From PGYR01 sp046290495 (lineage in GTDB: Bacteria > Bacteroidota > Ignavibacteria > Kapaibacteriales > UBA2268), in NCBI GenBank assembly GCA_046290495.1, contig JBKAGT010000005.1, forward strand, positions 930,001-994,000: a DNA stretch of 64,000 bases, given 5' to 3'. Shown piece by piece: positions 26,542 through 36,180 of this stretch. Numbering within the stretch: the first letter of the stretch is position 1; each line of letters starts with the position of its first letter. Below the pieces are notes generated by a model, which saw only the letters and a program-made list of their open reading frames with translations, did not search any database and was not told the DNA's origin. Both the position numbers and the translations under genes were made by a program.

Positions 26542-27312
26542 ATGAAACGCAATCCAATATACTATTTTTTATTGATTTTCACCTTAATTCCTTTACAAAC
26601 TTTTGCAAACGGCTCAGCTGGTTCAGAAGCTACTTACGAACCAAGAAGAATCGTAGATATGCCAACTGCTGGAGTGATACCCAAAGGTCATTTTGAAGTA
26701 AATTCATTTCTAATGCAATCAGGTGGATTGATGGCTGAGTTCAATGCAGCTCCCTTCACCAATTTTACAGTCGGTATATCATTCGGTGGAACAAATGTAA
26801 TTGGTATTAGTACACCAAAGTTTCAAGAATATCCTGGAGTACAAATAAAATATAGGATAATTGATGAAACGGCTGAATTCCCTGCTATCGCATTAGGATT
26901 TAACTCACAAGGAATTGGCCTATACAGCGAAGAGGAGAATAGATATCAAACATTATCTCCTGGTGGATATTTAGCGGCTTCTAAAAGTTTTTTATCCCCA
27001 ATTGGACTTTCATTTTTACATGCAGGAATAAATTACTCACTTGAGCCAATACCAGATCATAGAAGTGTAAATTTTTATTTTGGTGCAGAACAGACTTTAC
27101 TTACTCGAATTTCAGTAGGTGCAGAGTTAAATCTAAATTTAGAAAATAACTCAGCATTTCTGGAGAATAATGGATTGTTAAATTTTCAGTTAAAATGGGC
27201 TGCCTCAGAAGATTTGACTGTGATGCTAATGTTTAGAGATGCTTTCGCTAATTTTAGAGCATCAGAATCTTTAGTAAGATTTTTAAGATTTGAGTACATC
27301 AATAGATTCTAA
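26542..27312 (+). CDS. Putative outer-membrane beta-barrel protein
   Basis: 256 residues with a signal peptide (MKRNPIYYFLLIFTLIPLQTFA) and alternating-hydrophobicity strands ending in a C-terminal phenylalanine (FLRFEYINRF), as is usual for outer-membrane barrels. The motif PTAGVIPKGHFEVNSFLMQS followed by GGLMAEFNAAPF suggests a YjbH-like or generic barrel family, but I cannot name it with certainty. Followed by a terminator. Confidence 0.65.
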   Translation: MKRNPIYYFLLIFTLIPLQTFANGSAGSEATYEPRRIVDMPTAGVIPKGHFEVNSFLMQSGGLMAEFNAAPFTNFTVGISFGGTNVIGISTPKFQEYPGVQIKYRIIDETAEFPAIALGFNSQGIGLYSEEENRYQTLSPGGYLAASKSFLSPIGLSFLHAGINYSLEPIPDHRSVNFYFGAEQTLLTRISVGAELNLNLENNSAFLENNGLLNFQLKWAASEDLTVMLMFRDAFANFRASESLVRFLRFEYINRF

Positions 27313-27333
27313 ATATTTTAAGACCAGTATAAG

Positions 27334-27374
27334 AAAAGCTCTATCCCATAGAATAAGTGAATAGAGCTTTTTTT
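27334..27374 (+). terminator. Terminator after the beta-barrel gene
   Basis: Stem AAGCTCTAT / ATAGAGCTT with a 16-base loop and a seven-T tail. The convergent SDR gene ends 19 bases further on. Confidence 0.7.
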
Positions 27375-27392
27375 ATGAATTTCATGATTTAT

Positions 27393-28181
27393 CTACAAAC
27401 AGCCCAAACGACCACCATCTACAGGTATGTTTACTCCATTGATATATGCAGCTGCTGGAGTGGCTAGAAATGCCACAGCATTTGCAACTTCTTCTGGGTC
27501 ACCAAATCTTGCTGCTGGAATTGTAGAAATCATTGCTTTTTCTACTTCATTTTCAGGTTTGTCCTGTTTCTCTGATTTTTTCTTTACTATGCTGTCTAAC
27601 CTGCCAGTCATTGTAAACCCTGGTAATACATTGTTAACTGTGATACCATACATTGCAATCTCATTTGCAAGAGTTTTAGACCAGCTTGCCATAGCACCAC
27701 GGACAGTATTTGAAACTCCAAGACCAGCAATCGGTATTTTAACAGAAGTAGAAATAATATTAATTATTCTACCATATCTAGAATCTTTCATTCCTTCGAA
27801 GAGTGTTTGAACGAGTAGATGACTTGCTTTCAAATGCATATCAAATGCTTTATAGAAAGCATCTACATCAGCATCTAATAATTGACCACCTGGAGGTCCA
27901 CCAGTGTTATTCACTAATATTTGAATGCTTCCATTTTCAGAAATATACTCTTTAGCTCTCTCTTGTACCTGCACTGGGTTCTGAAAGTCAGCAACAAGAT
28001 AGCTATGCTTTTGGTGATGTTGTTGAGGCAATTGTTCCAAAGTTGATTTCAACTTATCTTCTGAGCGAGCCATTAGTACAATATCTGCGCCCAAGCTAGC
28101 TAGTTCCATTGCTGTGGCTTTCCCAATCCCATCGGTAGAGCCACAAACAAGAGCTGTCTTTCCTTTAAGTTCTATGTTCAT
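27393..28181 (-). CDS. SDR-fold protein lacking the catalytic Tyr and Lys
   Basis: Short-chain dehydrogenase/reductase fold, 262 residues from ATG 28181; the longer frame from 28220 adds an unlikely 13-residue lead. The nucleotide-binding motif is GSTDGIGKA (residues 14-22), with NNTGG at 91-95 and a catalytic-type Ser144. At the YxxxK position the sequence reads S157-NTV-R161 (GLGVSNTVRGAMASWSKTLA), so both Tyr and Lys are missing. A subgroup of FabG-like SDRs is known with this type of replacement and unclear activity. The fold is certain; calling it a working 3-oxoacyl-ACP reductase is not. Confidence 0.85.
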   Translation of the reverse strand: MNIELKGKTALVCGSTDGIGKATAMELASLGADIVLMARSEDKLKSTLEQLPQQHHQKHSYLVADFQNPVQVQERAKEYISENGSIQILVNNTGGPPGGQLLDADVDAFYKAFDMHLKASHLLVQTLFEGMKDSRYGRIINIISTSVKIPIAGLGVSNTVRGAMASWSKTLANEIAMYGITVNNVLPGFTMTGRLDSIVKKKSEKQDKPENEVEKAMISTIPAARFGDPEEVANAVAFLATPAAAYINGVNIPVDGGRLGCL

Positions 28182-28393
28182 TTTATTTATCTTTTTATTT
28201 TCAAATTGAATAAATTTCAATATACATTATAGACTTAATTAATACAACTCACTACATAAGAAGTAAATTTTCGACTTCGTTTTTTTATGATAATGAAGAT
28301 TTAATAATTATTTTTCGTATTATGTAAAGATGAGTAATTCTTAAGACAATATTTTATTTTTAATTTGGCTTCGTATTTCTCACTCTACAAACA

Positions 28394-30334
28394 ATGAATG
28401 CTATAAAAAATATATTAACCCTAATTTTGATTTTATTTGTGGCTGTGCCGCTTTTTTCTCAGAATCAAGAGTTAGCAAAAATACAACTTCTCAAAGAGAA
28501 ACTTAATACCGCTAAGGAAGATACTAGTAAGGTACTCTTACTACAATCTTTATCATTCCAATACAACAGCATAGACCCACGAATCGGACTTGATTACGGC
28601 GAACAATCATTAGAATTAGCTAAAGATTTGAAATTTGAAAATGCTTATTCTGATTGTTATAATTCTATAGGTGGGAACCAATTCGCAATGGGTGACCTAA
28701 AACATGCTTTGGAAACATTTAGCAAAGCCGTAGAATTAAATGAAAAGAATAGTATAGAAGAGAAACTTTCTGACAACTATGCAAACATTGGTAATATATA
28801 TTATAATCTTTCTAATTATACAGAAGCACTCTCTTATTATCAAAAGTCATTACACCTGGATGAAAAACTAGATAACAAATCAGGCATAGCGGCAAATTAT
28901 GGTAGTATCGGTAATGTATATAGTAACCTATCTAATTACGAAAGTGCAAAAAAGTATTACAAAAACGCACTTGATATTTATGAATTAACAGACAATATGC
29001 GTGGGAAAGCTACCATTCTTGGGAATATCGGTAGCGTATTCCATGACCAAGGAGAATATGAAAAGTCTTTAGAATATTTTAATAAATCGTTAGAACTATG
29101 GCAATTGTTTGGGAACAAGATGGGGATCGCAACCAACTTAGGTACAATTGCTAATTCCTACAATCTGTCGAACGAATTTTCTAAAGCTATAGAGTACTAT
29201 GAGCAAGCCATGGATATATCTAATGAGTTAGGTGACAAGTATGGACTAAGTGCACTGTACGGTAATGCAGGCATTCTTTATCATAGACTTAGTATAGATT
29301 CGGTAGTAGCAAAATATAGAAGTCAATTCCCTGCTTTGACAGCTAATCCAAAAAAGAATTTGACTAAGTCAATAGAATACTCTGAAAAAGCAGTAGAACT
29401 GGCTAAAGATGTTGGTTCACTGAATATGCTGTCAGATTGGTATGCTAACCTTGACAAAGCATATACGAAATTAGGAGACTATAAAAAAGCATACTACTAC
29501 CAAGAAAAATGGACTGAAATTAGAGATTCCGTATTTAGTATGGATAAAGCAAAAGAGATAGCTACATTAGAATTTGACAAGCAAAATCAAATCAATGAAA
29601 AAGAATTAAAACTAAAAGATCTTCAGCTATTGCGTAAGAAAAATGAGCAAACTTTACTTTTTGCAGGACTAGGTGGTTCAGCAGTTATATTACTTATCAT
29701 ATTCTTACAAAGAAGGAAATCCGAAAAGCTGCTACATAATATATTACCTGTATCTATTGCTAAGAGATTAAAGAAAAGTGAAAAAAATATTGCTGACAGA
29801 TTTGATGAATCTTCTATAGTATTTATAGATTTAGTTGGGTTTTCTGAAATATCACAAAAAATCAGCCCTGAAAAAGCAGTAGAATTCTTAAATAATGTGT
29901 TTTCTAAAATTGATAAAATCACAAAAGAATACTCCTTAGAGAAGATAAAGACCATTGGTGATTGTTATATGGCAGTGTGTGGACTTCCAGAAAAAGATGG
30001 CAATCATGCCTACAACACTGTCAAGTTTTCTCAGAAGGTTGGTGAGATGCTTAAAGAACAAAAAGGCCCATACGGGGAGGAAATTAGTTTTAGGGCAGGT
30101 ATCGATTGCGGTGCTGTAGTTGCTGGAATTATAGGAGAGAAAAAATTCAGCTATGACCTATGGGGTGACGCCGTCAATACAGCTTCTAGAATGGAGAGCT
30201 CAGGTGTTAAAAATAAGATACAAGTAACTAAGAATGTGATAGACAAAATAAAAGATACTGATATAGACTACGAAGAAAGAGGAGAGATTTTAATTAAGGG
30301 AAAAGGTAACATAGTTACTTACTTTATAAACTAG
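28394..30334 (+). CDS. TPR-containing class III adenylate cyclase, copy 1
   Basis: 646 residues: a signal-like N-terminal hydrophobic segment (residues 5-20), six or more TPR repeats in residues 45-375 (NIGNIYYNLSNYTEALSYYQ is typical), a coiled coil at about 385-415, one transmembrane helix at 421-438, and a class III cyclase domain from about 470. Catalytic residues are complete: metal-binding D479 and D523, adenine-selecting K519 and D588, and transition-state N595 and R599 (DAVNTASRMES). The K/D pair indicates ATP rather than GTP. The TPR part faces the periplasm, the cyclase the cytoplasm. First of three tandem paralogues, separated by one base from the next. Confidence 0.92.
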   Translation: MNAIKNILTLILILFVAVPLFSQNQELAKIQLLKEKLNTAKEDTSKVLLLQSLSFQYNSIDPRIGLDYGEQSLELAKDLKFENAYSDCYNSIGGNQFAMGDLKHALETFSKAVELNEKNSIEEKLSDNYANIGNIYYNLSNYTEALSYYQKSLHLDEKLDNKSGIAANYGSIGNVYSNLSNYESAKKYYKNALDIYELTDNMRGKATILGNIGSVFHDQGEYEKSLEYFNKSLELWQLFGNKMGIATNLGTIANSYNLSNEFSKAIEYYEQAMDISNELGDKYGLSALYGNAGILYHRLSIDSVVAKYRSQFPALTANPKKNLTKSIEYSEKAVELAKDVGSLNMLSDWYANLDKAYTKLGDYKKAYYYQEKWTEIRDSVFSMDKAKEIATLEFDKQNQINEKELKLKDLQLLRKKNEQTLLFAGLGGSAVILLIIFLQRRKSEKLLHNILPVSIAKRLKKSEKNIADRFDESSIVFIDLVGFSEISQKISPEKAVEFLNNVFSKIDKITKEYSLEKIKTIGDCYMAVCGLPEKDGNHAYNTVKFSQKVGEMLKEQKGPYGEEISFRAGIDCGAVVAGIIGEKKFSYDLWGDAVNTASRMESSGVKNKIQVTKNVIDKIKDTDIDYEERGEILIKGKGNIVTYFIN

Positions 30335-30335
30335 A

Positions 30336-32249
30336 ATGCGATTATCATTAACACATATTATTTTATTTTTATTAGCTATTTCATTAGCTCATACTAGCAC
30401 AGTAGATTCGTTAGTTAGTGAGCTAGAAAAGGCCAAACAAGATACTACAAAAATAAAATTACTTAATAATATTGCATACAAATACACATCTAAGAATCCT
30501 AAACTTGGGCTAGAATATGGCCAGAAGGCAATAGAGCTATCGATAGATTTGGGCTCAGATGAAGGATTGGCTTCTTCATACAATTACATGGGAATAAATA
30601 ATTCAGTTCTAGGTAATTATGTTAAGTCAAATGAATACTTTGGTAAATCTTTAGAAATATATAAAAAATTAAATGATTCAGTAGGTATAGCCCAGCAACT
30701 AAGTAGATTAGGAATTATAAGCAACTATCAATCTAATTTTGTAGAATCATTGAACTATCATCAGCAATCATTAGAAATAGCTGAGAAGATTGATAATAAG
30801 CAACGTGTAGCTAAGCAGTTAAGTAATATTGGGACTATATATAATAACTTAAAGGAGTATGGCAAAGCAAAGCGTTACTTCCTAAGAGCTTTAGAAATTC
30901 AAAACCAATTAGGTGATAAGAAAAGTATATCAAGACAGCTGGGTAATATAGCTCTGAGCTATAATTACTTGAAAGAGTATGATAAAGCTTTAGAGTATTA
31001 CAATAGAGCTTATGAAATTGATGAAGAGCTTAACAACGAAAAAGGTAAAGCTATCAGATTAGGTAACATCGGAATTGTTTACCGACATACTGGTGACTAT
31101 GACAAAGCAATGTCTTATTACAAAAGAGCCCTTTCAAAAAATAAAGAAATCGGAAGTAAAGACGGAGAAGCAATTAACCTAGCAAGTATAGGGGAACTTC
31201 ATTTCCATTTAGCACAAGATAGTGTTATTAATAATATTCATAACTCAACACTCAACTTGGAAAAAAACTATAATTATAAAAAAGCATTAGAATATTCAGA
31301 AGAAGCAAAAAATTTATCTATAAAAATTGGGGCTAAAAGACCTTTAGTTGAGATGTATGAAATACTAGATAAATCAAATTATCAACTTGGGAATTACAAA
31401 CAAGCTCATCAATATCAAGCTAATTGGGCTGCTCTAAAAGATTCTATCTTTAGTGTTGAAAAAACTACTGAAATAGCAAGTTTGGAGGCAAAAAAACAAA
31501 AAGAACTAAACGAAAAAGAACTAAAATTAGTAGACTTGAGAATTACTAGAAAAGACAACGAAAGATTAGCAATAATTGTTGGTATTTTGCTATTTATAGT
31601 TGCATTGATAGTAATAGTATTACAAAGGAGAAAATCAGAAAAATTATTGTTAAATATACTTCCTCCAAAAATAGCAAAGCGACTAAAACGAAATGAGAAG
31701 AATATAGCAAACAAGTTCACTGATGTATCTGTTGTATTTCTAGATATTGTTGGCTTTACAGCTTATTCAAAGGAAACCGATCCAGAATTAGTAGTAAGAG
31801 CGCTAAATGACATCTTCACAAAATTTGACAATTTGTGTGAAAAACATAAATTAGAAAAAATAAAAACAATTGGTGATTGCTATATGGCTGTAAGTGGTTT
31901 ACCAGAGCCCAACTCTAATCATGCACTTGCAGCTGCTAGGTTTGCATTAGAAGCAAAAGATGTAATCAAAGATTACACAACTCCAGATGGCAAGAAACTC
32001 CAATTCCGAATTGGTATTGACACTGGCTCAGTAGTTGCTGGAGTAATAGGTACAAGTAAGTTTATTTATGACCTTTGGGGCGATGCTGTGAATACTGCTT
32101 CACAAATGGAAAATGCAGGATTACCTGGTGAAATACAAATAACTGAAGATTTCAAGAAAAAAGTTGAAATTATGAACATTCAGATTACTGACAGAGGAGA
32201 ATTGAATGTGAAGGGTAGAGGAAAAGTTAATACATATTTAATACATTAG
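30336..32249 (+). CDS. TPR-containing class III cyclase, copy 2 (transition-state Arg replaced)
   Basis: 637 residues with the same plan as copy 1: signal-like start, TPR repeats (residues 40-365), transmembrane helix 411-429, and a cyclase domain from about 462. Metal aspartates D470 and D514, base-selecting K510 and D579, and N586 are kept. The transition-state arginine, R599 in copy 1, is Gln590 (AVNTASQMENAG; codon CAA near 32103). A homodimer should have very low cyclase activity. It might work as a heterodimer with the flanking copies, which share its dimer-forming segments, or as a regulator. No frame damage is present. Confidence 0.9.
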   Translation: MRLSLTHIILFLLAISLAHTSTVDSLVSELEKAKQDTTKIKLLNNIAYKYTSKNPKLGLEYGQKAIELSIDLGSDEGLASSYNYMGINNSVLGNYVKSNEYFGKSLEIYKKLNDSVGIAQQLSRLGIISNYQSNFVESLNYHQQSLEIAEKIDNKQRVAKQLSNIGTIYNNLKEYGKAKRYFLRALEIQNQLGDKKSISRQLGNIALSYNYLKEYDKALEYYNRAYEIDEELNNEKGKAIRLGNIGIVYRHTGDYDKAMSYYKRALSKNKEIGSKDGEAINLASIGELHFHLAQDSVINNIHNSTLNLEKNYNYKKALEYSEEAKNLSIKIGAKRPLVEMYEILDKSNYQLGNYKQAHQYQANWAALKDSIFSVEKTTEIASLEAKKQKELNEKELKLVDLRITRKDNERLAIIVGILLFIVALIVIVLQRRKSEKLLLNILPPKIAKRLKRNEKNIANKFTDVSVVFLDIVGFTAYSKETDPELVVRALNDIFTKFDNLCEKHKLEKIKTIGDCYMAVSGLPEPNSNHALAAARFALEAKDVIKDYTTPDGKKLQFRIGIDTGSVVAGVIGTSKFIYDLWGDAVNTASQMENAGLPGEIQITEDFKKKVEIMNIQITDRGELNVKGRGKVNTYLIH

Positions 32250-32253
32250 AACT

Positions 32254-34224
32254 ATGAAAATTTATACTCGATTTTTTTTAATAATATTATTTTTTGCACT
32301 ACTCAGTAGCTATAGCTATGCTCAAAAGCAGGGGCAAGAAAAATTAGATTCATTATACTCTGAACTTAAAACAGATGTCCAAGACACAAACCAAGTTAAA
32401 ATTCTGAATAACATTGCTACTATTTATTTTTCTATAGACCCAGATAAAGGTATAGAATACGCCAAAAAGTCTGAAGAGATGGCTGAAGAAATAGGTTGGG
32501 AAAAAGGTATTGCTTCCTCTTATGTTGCACAAGCAATGAACTATTCTTGGGGAAAATCAGATTTCAAGTTAGGTCAGGAACTGTACGAAAAAGCTTATGA
32601 TATTTATGATAATTTGCCACAAACTGTTGAAATAAAAAAAAGCAAAGCAAGTATATTAGGGAATATAGGTTTTATGTATAGAAATCAGTCTGATTATCCA
32701 AAAGCTTTAGATTACTACCAAAAATCCCTGTTAATATTTGAGGAGATAAATAACAAACAAGGTATAGCTGCAAACTTAGGTAATATTGGTACTATCTACG
32801 ATTATCAAGGTGATTTTGACAGAGCATTAGAGTATTACAATAAAGCAATGGACTTAAAAAAGGAACTCAAAGACAAGAATGGCGAAGCAGCTTTATTGGC
32901 AAATATTGGGTTGGTTTATTACTTCAAAGCAGATTATGATAAAGCACTTAACAACTTCGTTCTTTCGAGAGAGTTTTATGAAGAAGTTGGAAACCTTAAC
33001 GGCCAAGCTTCTAACTTAGGAAACATTGGACTCATCTACCAAAAGAAAGGTGATTATTCTAAAGCATTAGTAAATTACAAGAAAGCAGCAGGTATATATG
33101 ATAATCTAGGAAGCAAAACCAATTTAGCTAATAATTTAGGAAACATTGGTGAATTATTCTATTCATTGTCAATAGACTCAATTCTTAATAATATAGATAG
33201 GCAATTAAATGCTGGGTATTTGAACAAACAGAACAATATTGATAGTTCTAAATACTACTATAAAAGGGCCATTGATTTACTTGAAGAAACTGGTGAACTA
33301 CATACACGTTCACGTTTTATTTTAGGATTATCAAATGTAAGTCAACAACATGGGAACTACAAAAAAGCATTAGAACTCTACAAAGAATATAAAACACTTG
33401 ATGACTCTGTTTTTACTGAAGAAACTCAAAGTCAAATTGCAAACTTAGAAGCAGTACGCGAGAATATGCTCAAAGACAAAGAGCTTGTCATTAAAGATTT
33501 GGAAATTACTCAATCTAAGAATGAGAGAATAGCTGTAATAGGTGGTGCAATAGCAGTAGCATTTGTTGCAGTTATTATATTTAGACAGAGACAGCGTTCT
33601 GAACAATTATTACTGAACATATTGCCTGTCAATATCGCAAAAAGATTGAAGAAAAAAGAGAGATTGATTGCAGACAATATAGAAAGTGCTAGTGTTGTAT
33701 TTATCGATTTAGTAGGATTTACTGCCTACTCTAAAGACAGACAAGCGAAAGAAGTGGTACAAATGCTAAACGATACATTTGACAAGATTGATGAGCTGAT
33801 AGTCAAATATGGATTAGAGAAAATCAAAACTATAGGTGATGGTTATATGGCAGCTGCAGGTGTACCTGATTATTGTGATGATCACTCTGTAAGAGCTACT
33901 AATTTCTCGCTTGATGTCCATATAGTATTAGAAAAGATTAACAAAGAAAACAACACCAACATTAGAGCCAGAGTTGGTATAGAGTCTGGACCACTGGTAG
34001 CCGGAGTTATTGGCGATATGAAGTTCGCTTATGACCTGTGGGGAGACACTGTAAACACTGCCGCAAGAATGGAGTCAACAGGAACACCTGACCTTGTACA
34101 TATTTCTGCAAACACTAAGGCCGAGTTAGATCGTCATGAACATGACTTTTATTTCGAGGAATTGGAGCCTATGGAAGTAAAAGGAAAGGGTGTAATGTTA
34201 ACTTATATGGTTCACAGAAAGTAA
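32254..34224 (+). CDS. TPR-containing class III adenylate cyclase, copy 3
   Basis: 656 residues. Signal peptide MKIYTRFFLIILFFALLSSYSYAQ, TPR repeats from about 45 to 380, coiled coil near 385-420, transmembrane helix 426-443, cyclase domain from about 478. Catalytic set complete: D485, D529, K525, D594, N601 and R605 (DTVNTAARMEST). It starts 4 bases after copy 2 and overlaps the downstream small membrane protein by one base, so all four are likely one transcript. Confidence 0.92.
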   Translation: MKIYTRFFLIILFFALLSSYSYAQKQGQEKLDSLYSELKTDVQDTNQVKILNNIATIYFSIDPDKGIEYAKKSEEMAEEIGWEKGIASSYVAQAMNYSWGKSDFKLGQELYEKAYDIYDNLPQTVEIKKSKASILGNIGFMYRNQSDYPKALDYYQKSLLIFEEINNKQGIAANLGNIGTIYDYQGDFDRALEYYNKAMDLKKELKDKNGEAALLANIGLVYYFKADYDKALNNFVLSREFYEEVGNLNGQASNLGNIGLIYQKKGDYSKALVNYKKAAGIYDNLGSKTNLANNLGNIGELFYSLSIDSILNNIDRQLNAGYLNKQNNIDSSKYYYKRAIDLLEETGELHTRSRFILGLSNVSQQHGNYKKALELYKEYKTLDDSVFTEETQSQIANLEAVRENMLKDKELVIKDLEITQSKNERIAVIGGAIAVAFVAVIIFRQRQRSEQLLLNILPVNIAKRLKKKERLIADNIESASVVFIDLVGFTAYSKDRQAKEVVQMLNDTFDKIDELIVKYGLEKIKTIGDGYMAAAGVPDYCDDHSVRATNFSLDVHIVLEKINKENNTNIRARVGIESGPLVAGVIGDMKFAYDLWGDTVNTAARMESTGTPDLVHISANTKAELDRHEHDFYFEELEPMEVKGKGVMLTYMVHRK

Positions 34225-34568
34225 TGGCTGAGTTTAATTGGAAATCAAAAGAAACAGTATTGGTATCTTATATTTCCGTTATTATTCTGTTCTGTTTTTA
34301 TAAGCTATTTGAAGTAAGTATTGTATTCTACCAACAATCACAAGCTGCTGGTGAAAGTTTCACAACCTATGAATACGAATGGGGCTATTTGGCTCTTTTT
34401 GTGCTCTTTTGCCTAATTATATATGAATTTCTTATGCTTGGTTGGGCAGTGCTACTTCTAAAAGAAAACAAACAAAAGGGAAGAAAGAAGTTTACATTCT
34501 ATTTACTTCTTTTCACTTGCTCTATTCCATTAATTCTATTGATTCAGCTTTACTTTCAGACTTTATGA
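34224..34568 (+). CDS. Small three-helix membrane protein
   Basis: 114 residues with hydrophobic helices at about 12-32, 50-76 and 88-112. No recognised family. The start codon overlaps the stop of cyclase copy 3 (TAATG), indicating coupling to the cyclase array. Its 3' end overlaps the convergent comM gene by 6 bases. It may be an accessory to the cyclases or unrelated. Confidence 0.7.
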   Translation: MAEFNWKSKETVLVSYISVIILFCFYKLFEVSIVFYQQSQAAGESFTTYEYEWGYLALFVLFCLIIYEFLMLGWAVLLLKENKQKGRKKFTFYLLLFTCSIPLILLIQLYFQTL

Positions 34569-36104
34569 GAGATCACCCCAATAATCTCTGTCTAAGCTTC
34601 TATACTGAATAGCTTCACTTATGTGAAGAGAATTTATATTTTCATCACCTGACAAATCAGCAATAGTCCTAGATACTTTTAATATACGGTCATAAGCACG
34701 AGCAGAAAGACCGAGTTTTTCCATAGCCGTTTTGAGCAAAGATTGCGATGCGGCATCTAGCTTACAATGCTCTCTTATCAACTTACTGTTCATATCGGCA
34801 TTTTTGTATATCTCTTTATAATCTGCAAATCGTCTTGATTGTATTTCTCGAGCTTTTACAACTCTATCTCGGATTTCAGCTGAGCTCTCCCCTTTCCTTT
34901 CCGATGATAATTCTTTGTAATTTACAGCTGGCACGTCAACGTGAATATCAATTCTGTCTAGAAGTGGTCCAGATATCTTATTCAAATACCTCTTTATTTG
35001 TTGAGAAGTAGAGCTTGATTTGTCAATAGATTCCCCATCTGGTGTAGGGTTCATAGAGCAAACTAACATAAAGTTTGCTGGATAATTAACAGTCATTTTT
35101 GTTCTTGATATCGTCACATTTTTATCTTCCAGAGGTTGTCTCATTACTTCGAGAACATCGCGTTTGAATTCTGGTAACTCATCTAAAAATAAAACCCCAT
35201 GGTGAGCAAGTGATATTTCACCTGGTTTTATATTAGAAACTCCACCACCTACTAATGCGGCATTTGAAATAGTATGGTGTGGAGAGCGAAACGGACGGGT
35301 AGTAATCAAAGCCTTCTCTTTACTCAATAGCCCAGAAACAGAATGTATTTTTGTCGTTTCTAAAGATTCATCTAATGTTAGTGGAGGCAGTATCCCTGGC
35401 AACCTTTTCGCGATCATAGTTTTACCTGAACCTGGAGGTCCAATCATAAGTAAGTTGTGTCCACCTGCTGCAGCTACTTCCATAGCTCTTTTTACGTTTT
35501 CTTGCCCTTTTACATCATTTATATCGATGCCAGTTAGTCCAGCATCAAATTCGAATATTTTCTTCAAGTCAACTTTGCGTGGCTCTATTTCTTTCTTACC
35601 CTTTATATAGTCTACAGCTTCTCTCAAATCTTTGATAGGAATAACATTAATTCCCTCAACCATTGCCGCTTCGTCTGCATTTTCTACAGGAATTAATATT
35701 TCTTTGAATCCCTCATTTTTTGCTTTGATAGCTATAGACAAAGTACCTCTTACTGGTCGTAATCCACCCTCTAATGAAAGCTCACCTAATATTAGCTTAT
35801 CTTTCAAGTCATCTTGATCAATAACTTTTGTAGAAGCTAATATGCCCAAAGCAATAGGTAAATCAAACGCACTGCCATCTTTTCTTATATCAGCAGGTGC
35901 TAAGTTTATAGTAATCTTCTTAGTAGGAAAAAGGAAATCAGAATTTTTGATAGCTGCGGAGACTCTTTCACTTGATTCTTTAACTGATGAGCTTGGCAAT
36001 CCAACAATAGTAATTTTTGGTAACTGAGAGTCCAAATGACATTCTATCTCTACTAAAAAAGCGTTGATTCCAACAACTGATGCTGAAAATAATTGAGAGT
36101 ACAT
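34563..36104 (-). CDS. comM: YifB/ComM family AAA+ ATPase (Mg-chelatase-like)
   Basis: 513 residues. The N-terminal ChlI-like domain has VEIECHLDSQLPKITIVGLP; the AAA+ core has Walker A GPPGSGKT at about residue 220, Walker B LFLDELPEF and the PFRSPHHTIS segment; the C-terminal Mg-chelatase domain ends with RAYDRILKVSRTIADL. In Vibrio and Haemophilus ComM is a hexameric helicase promoting branch migration in natural transformation; elsewhere its role is less clear. Stands alone. Confidence 0.94.
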   Translation of the reverse strand: MYSQLFSASVVGINAFLVEIECHLDSQLPKITIVGLPSSSVKESSERVSAAIKNSDFLFPTKKITINLAPADIRKDGSAFDLPIALGILASTKVIDQDDLKDKLILGELSLEGGLRPVRGTLSIAIKAKNEGFKEILIPVENADEAAMVEGINVIPIKDLREAVDYIKGKKEIEPRKVDLKKIFEFDAGLTGIDINDVKGQENVKRAMEVAAAGGHNLLMIGPPGSGKTMIAKRLPGILPPLTLDESLETTKIHSVSGLLSKEKALITTRPFRSPHHTISNAALVGGGVSNIKPGEISLAHHGVLFLDELPEFKRDVLEVMRQPLEDKNVTISRTKMTVNYPANFMLVCSMNPTPDGESIDKSSSTSQQIKRYLNKISGPLLDRIDIHVDVPAVNYKELSSERKGESSAEIRDRVVKAREIQSRRFADYKEIYKNADMNSKLIREHCKLDAASQSLLKTAMEKLGLSARAYDRILKVSRTIADLSGDENINSLHISEAIQYRSLDRDYWGDLS

Positions 36105-36180
36105 ATATTTTATTATATTCTGATACTTATAAATGATAATATAAGAATTTATTCCAAATTGGATAAATCTTTTGATAAAT

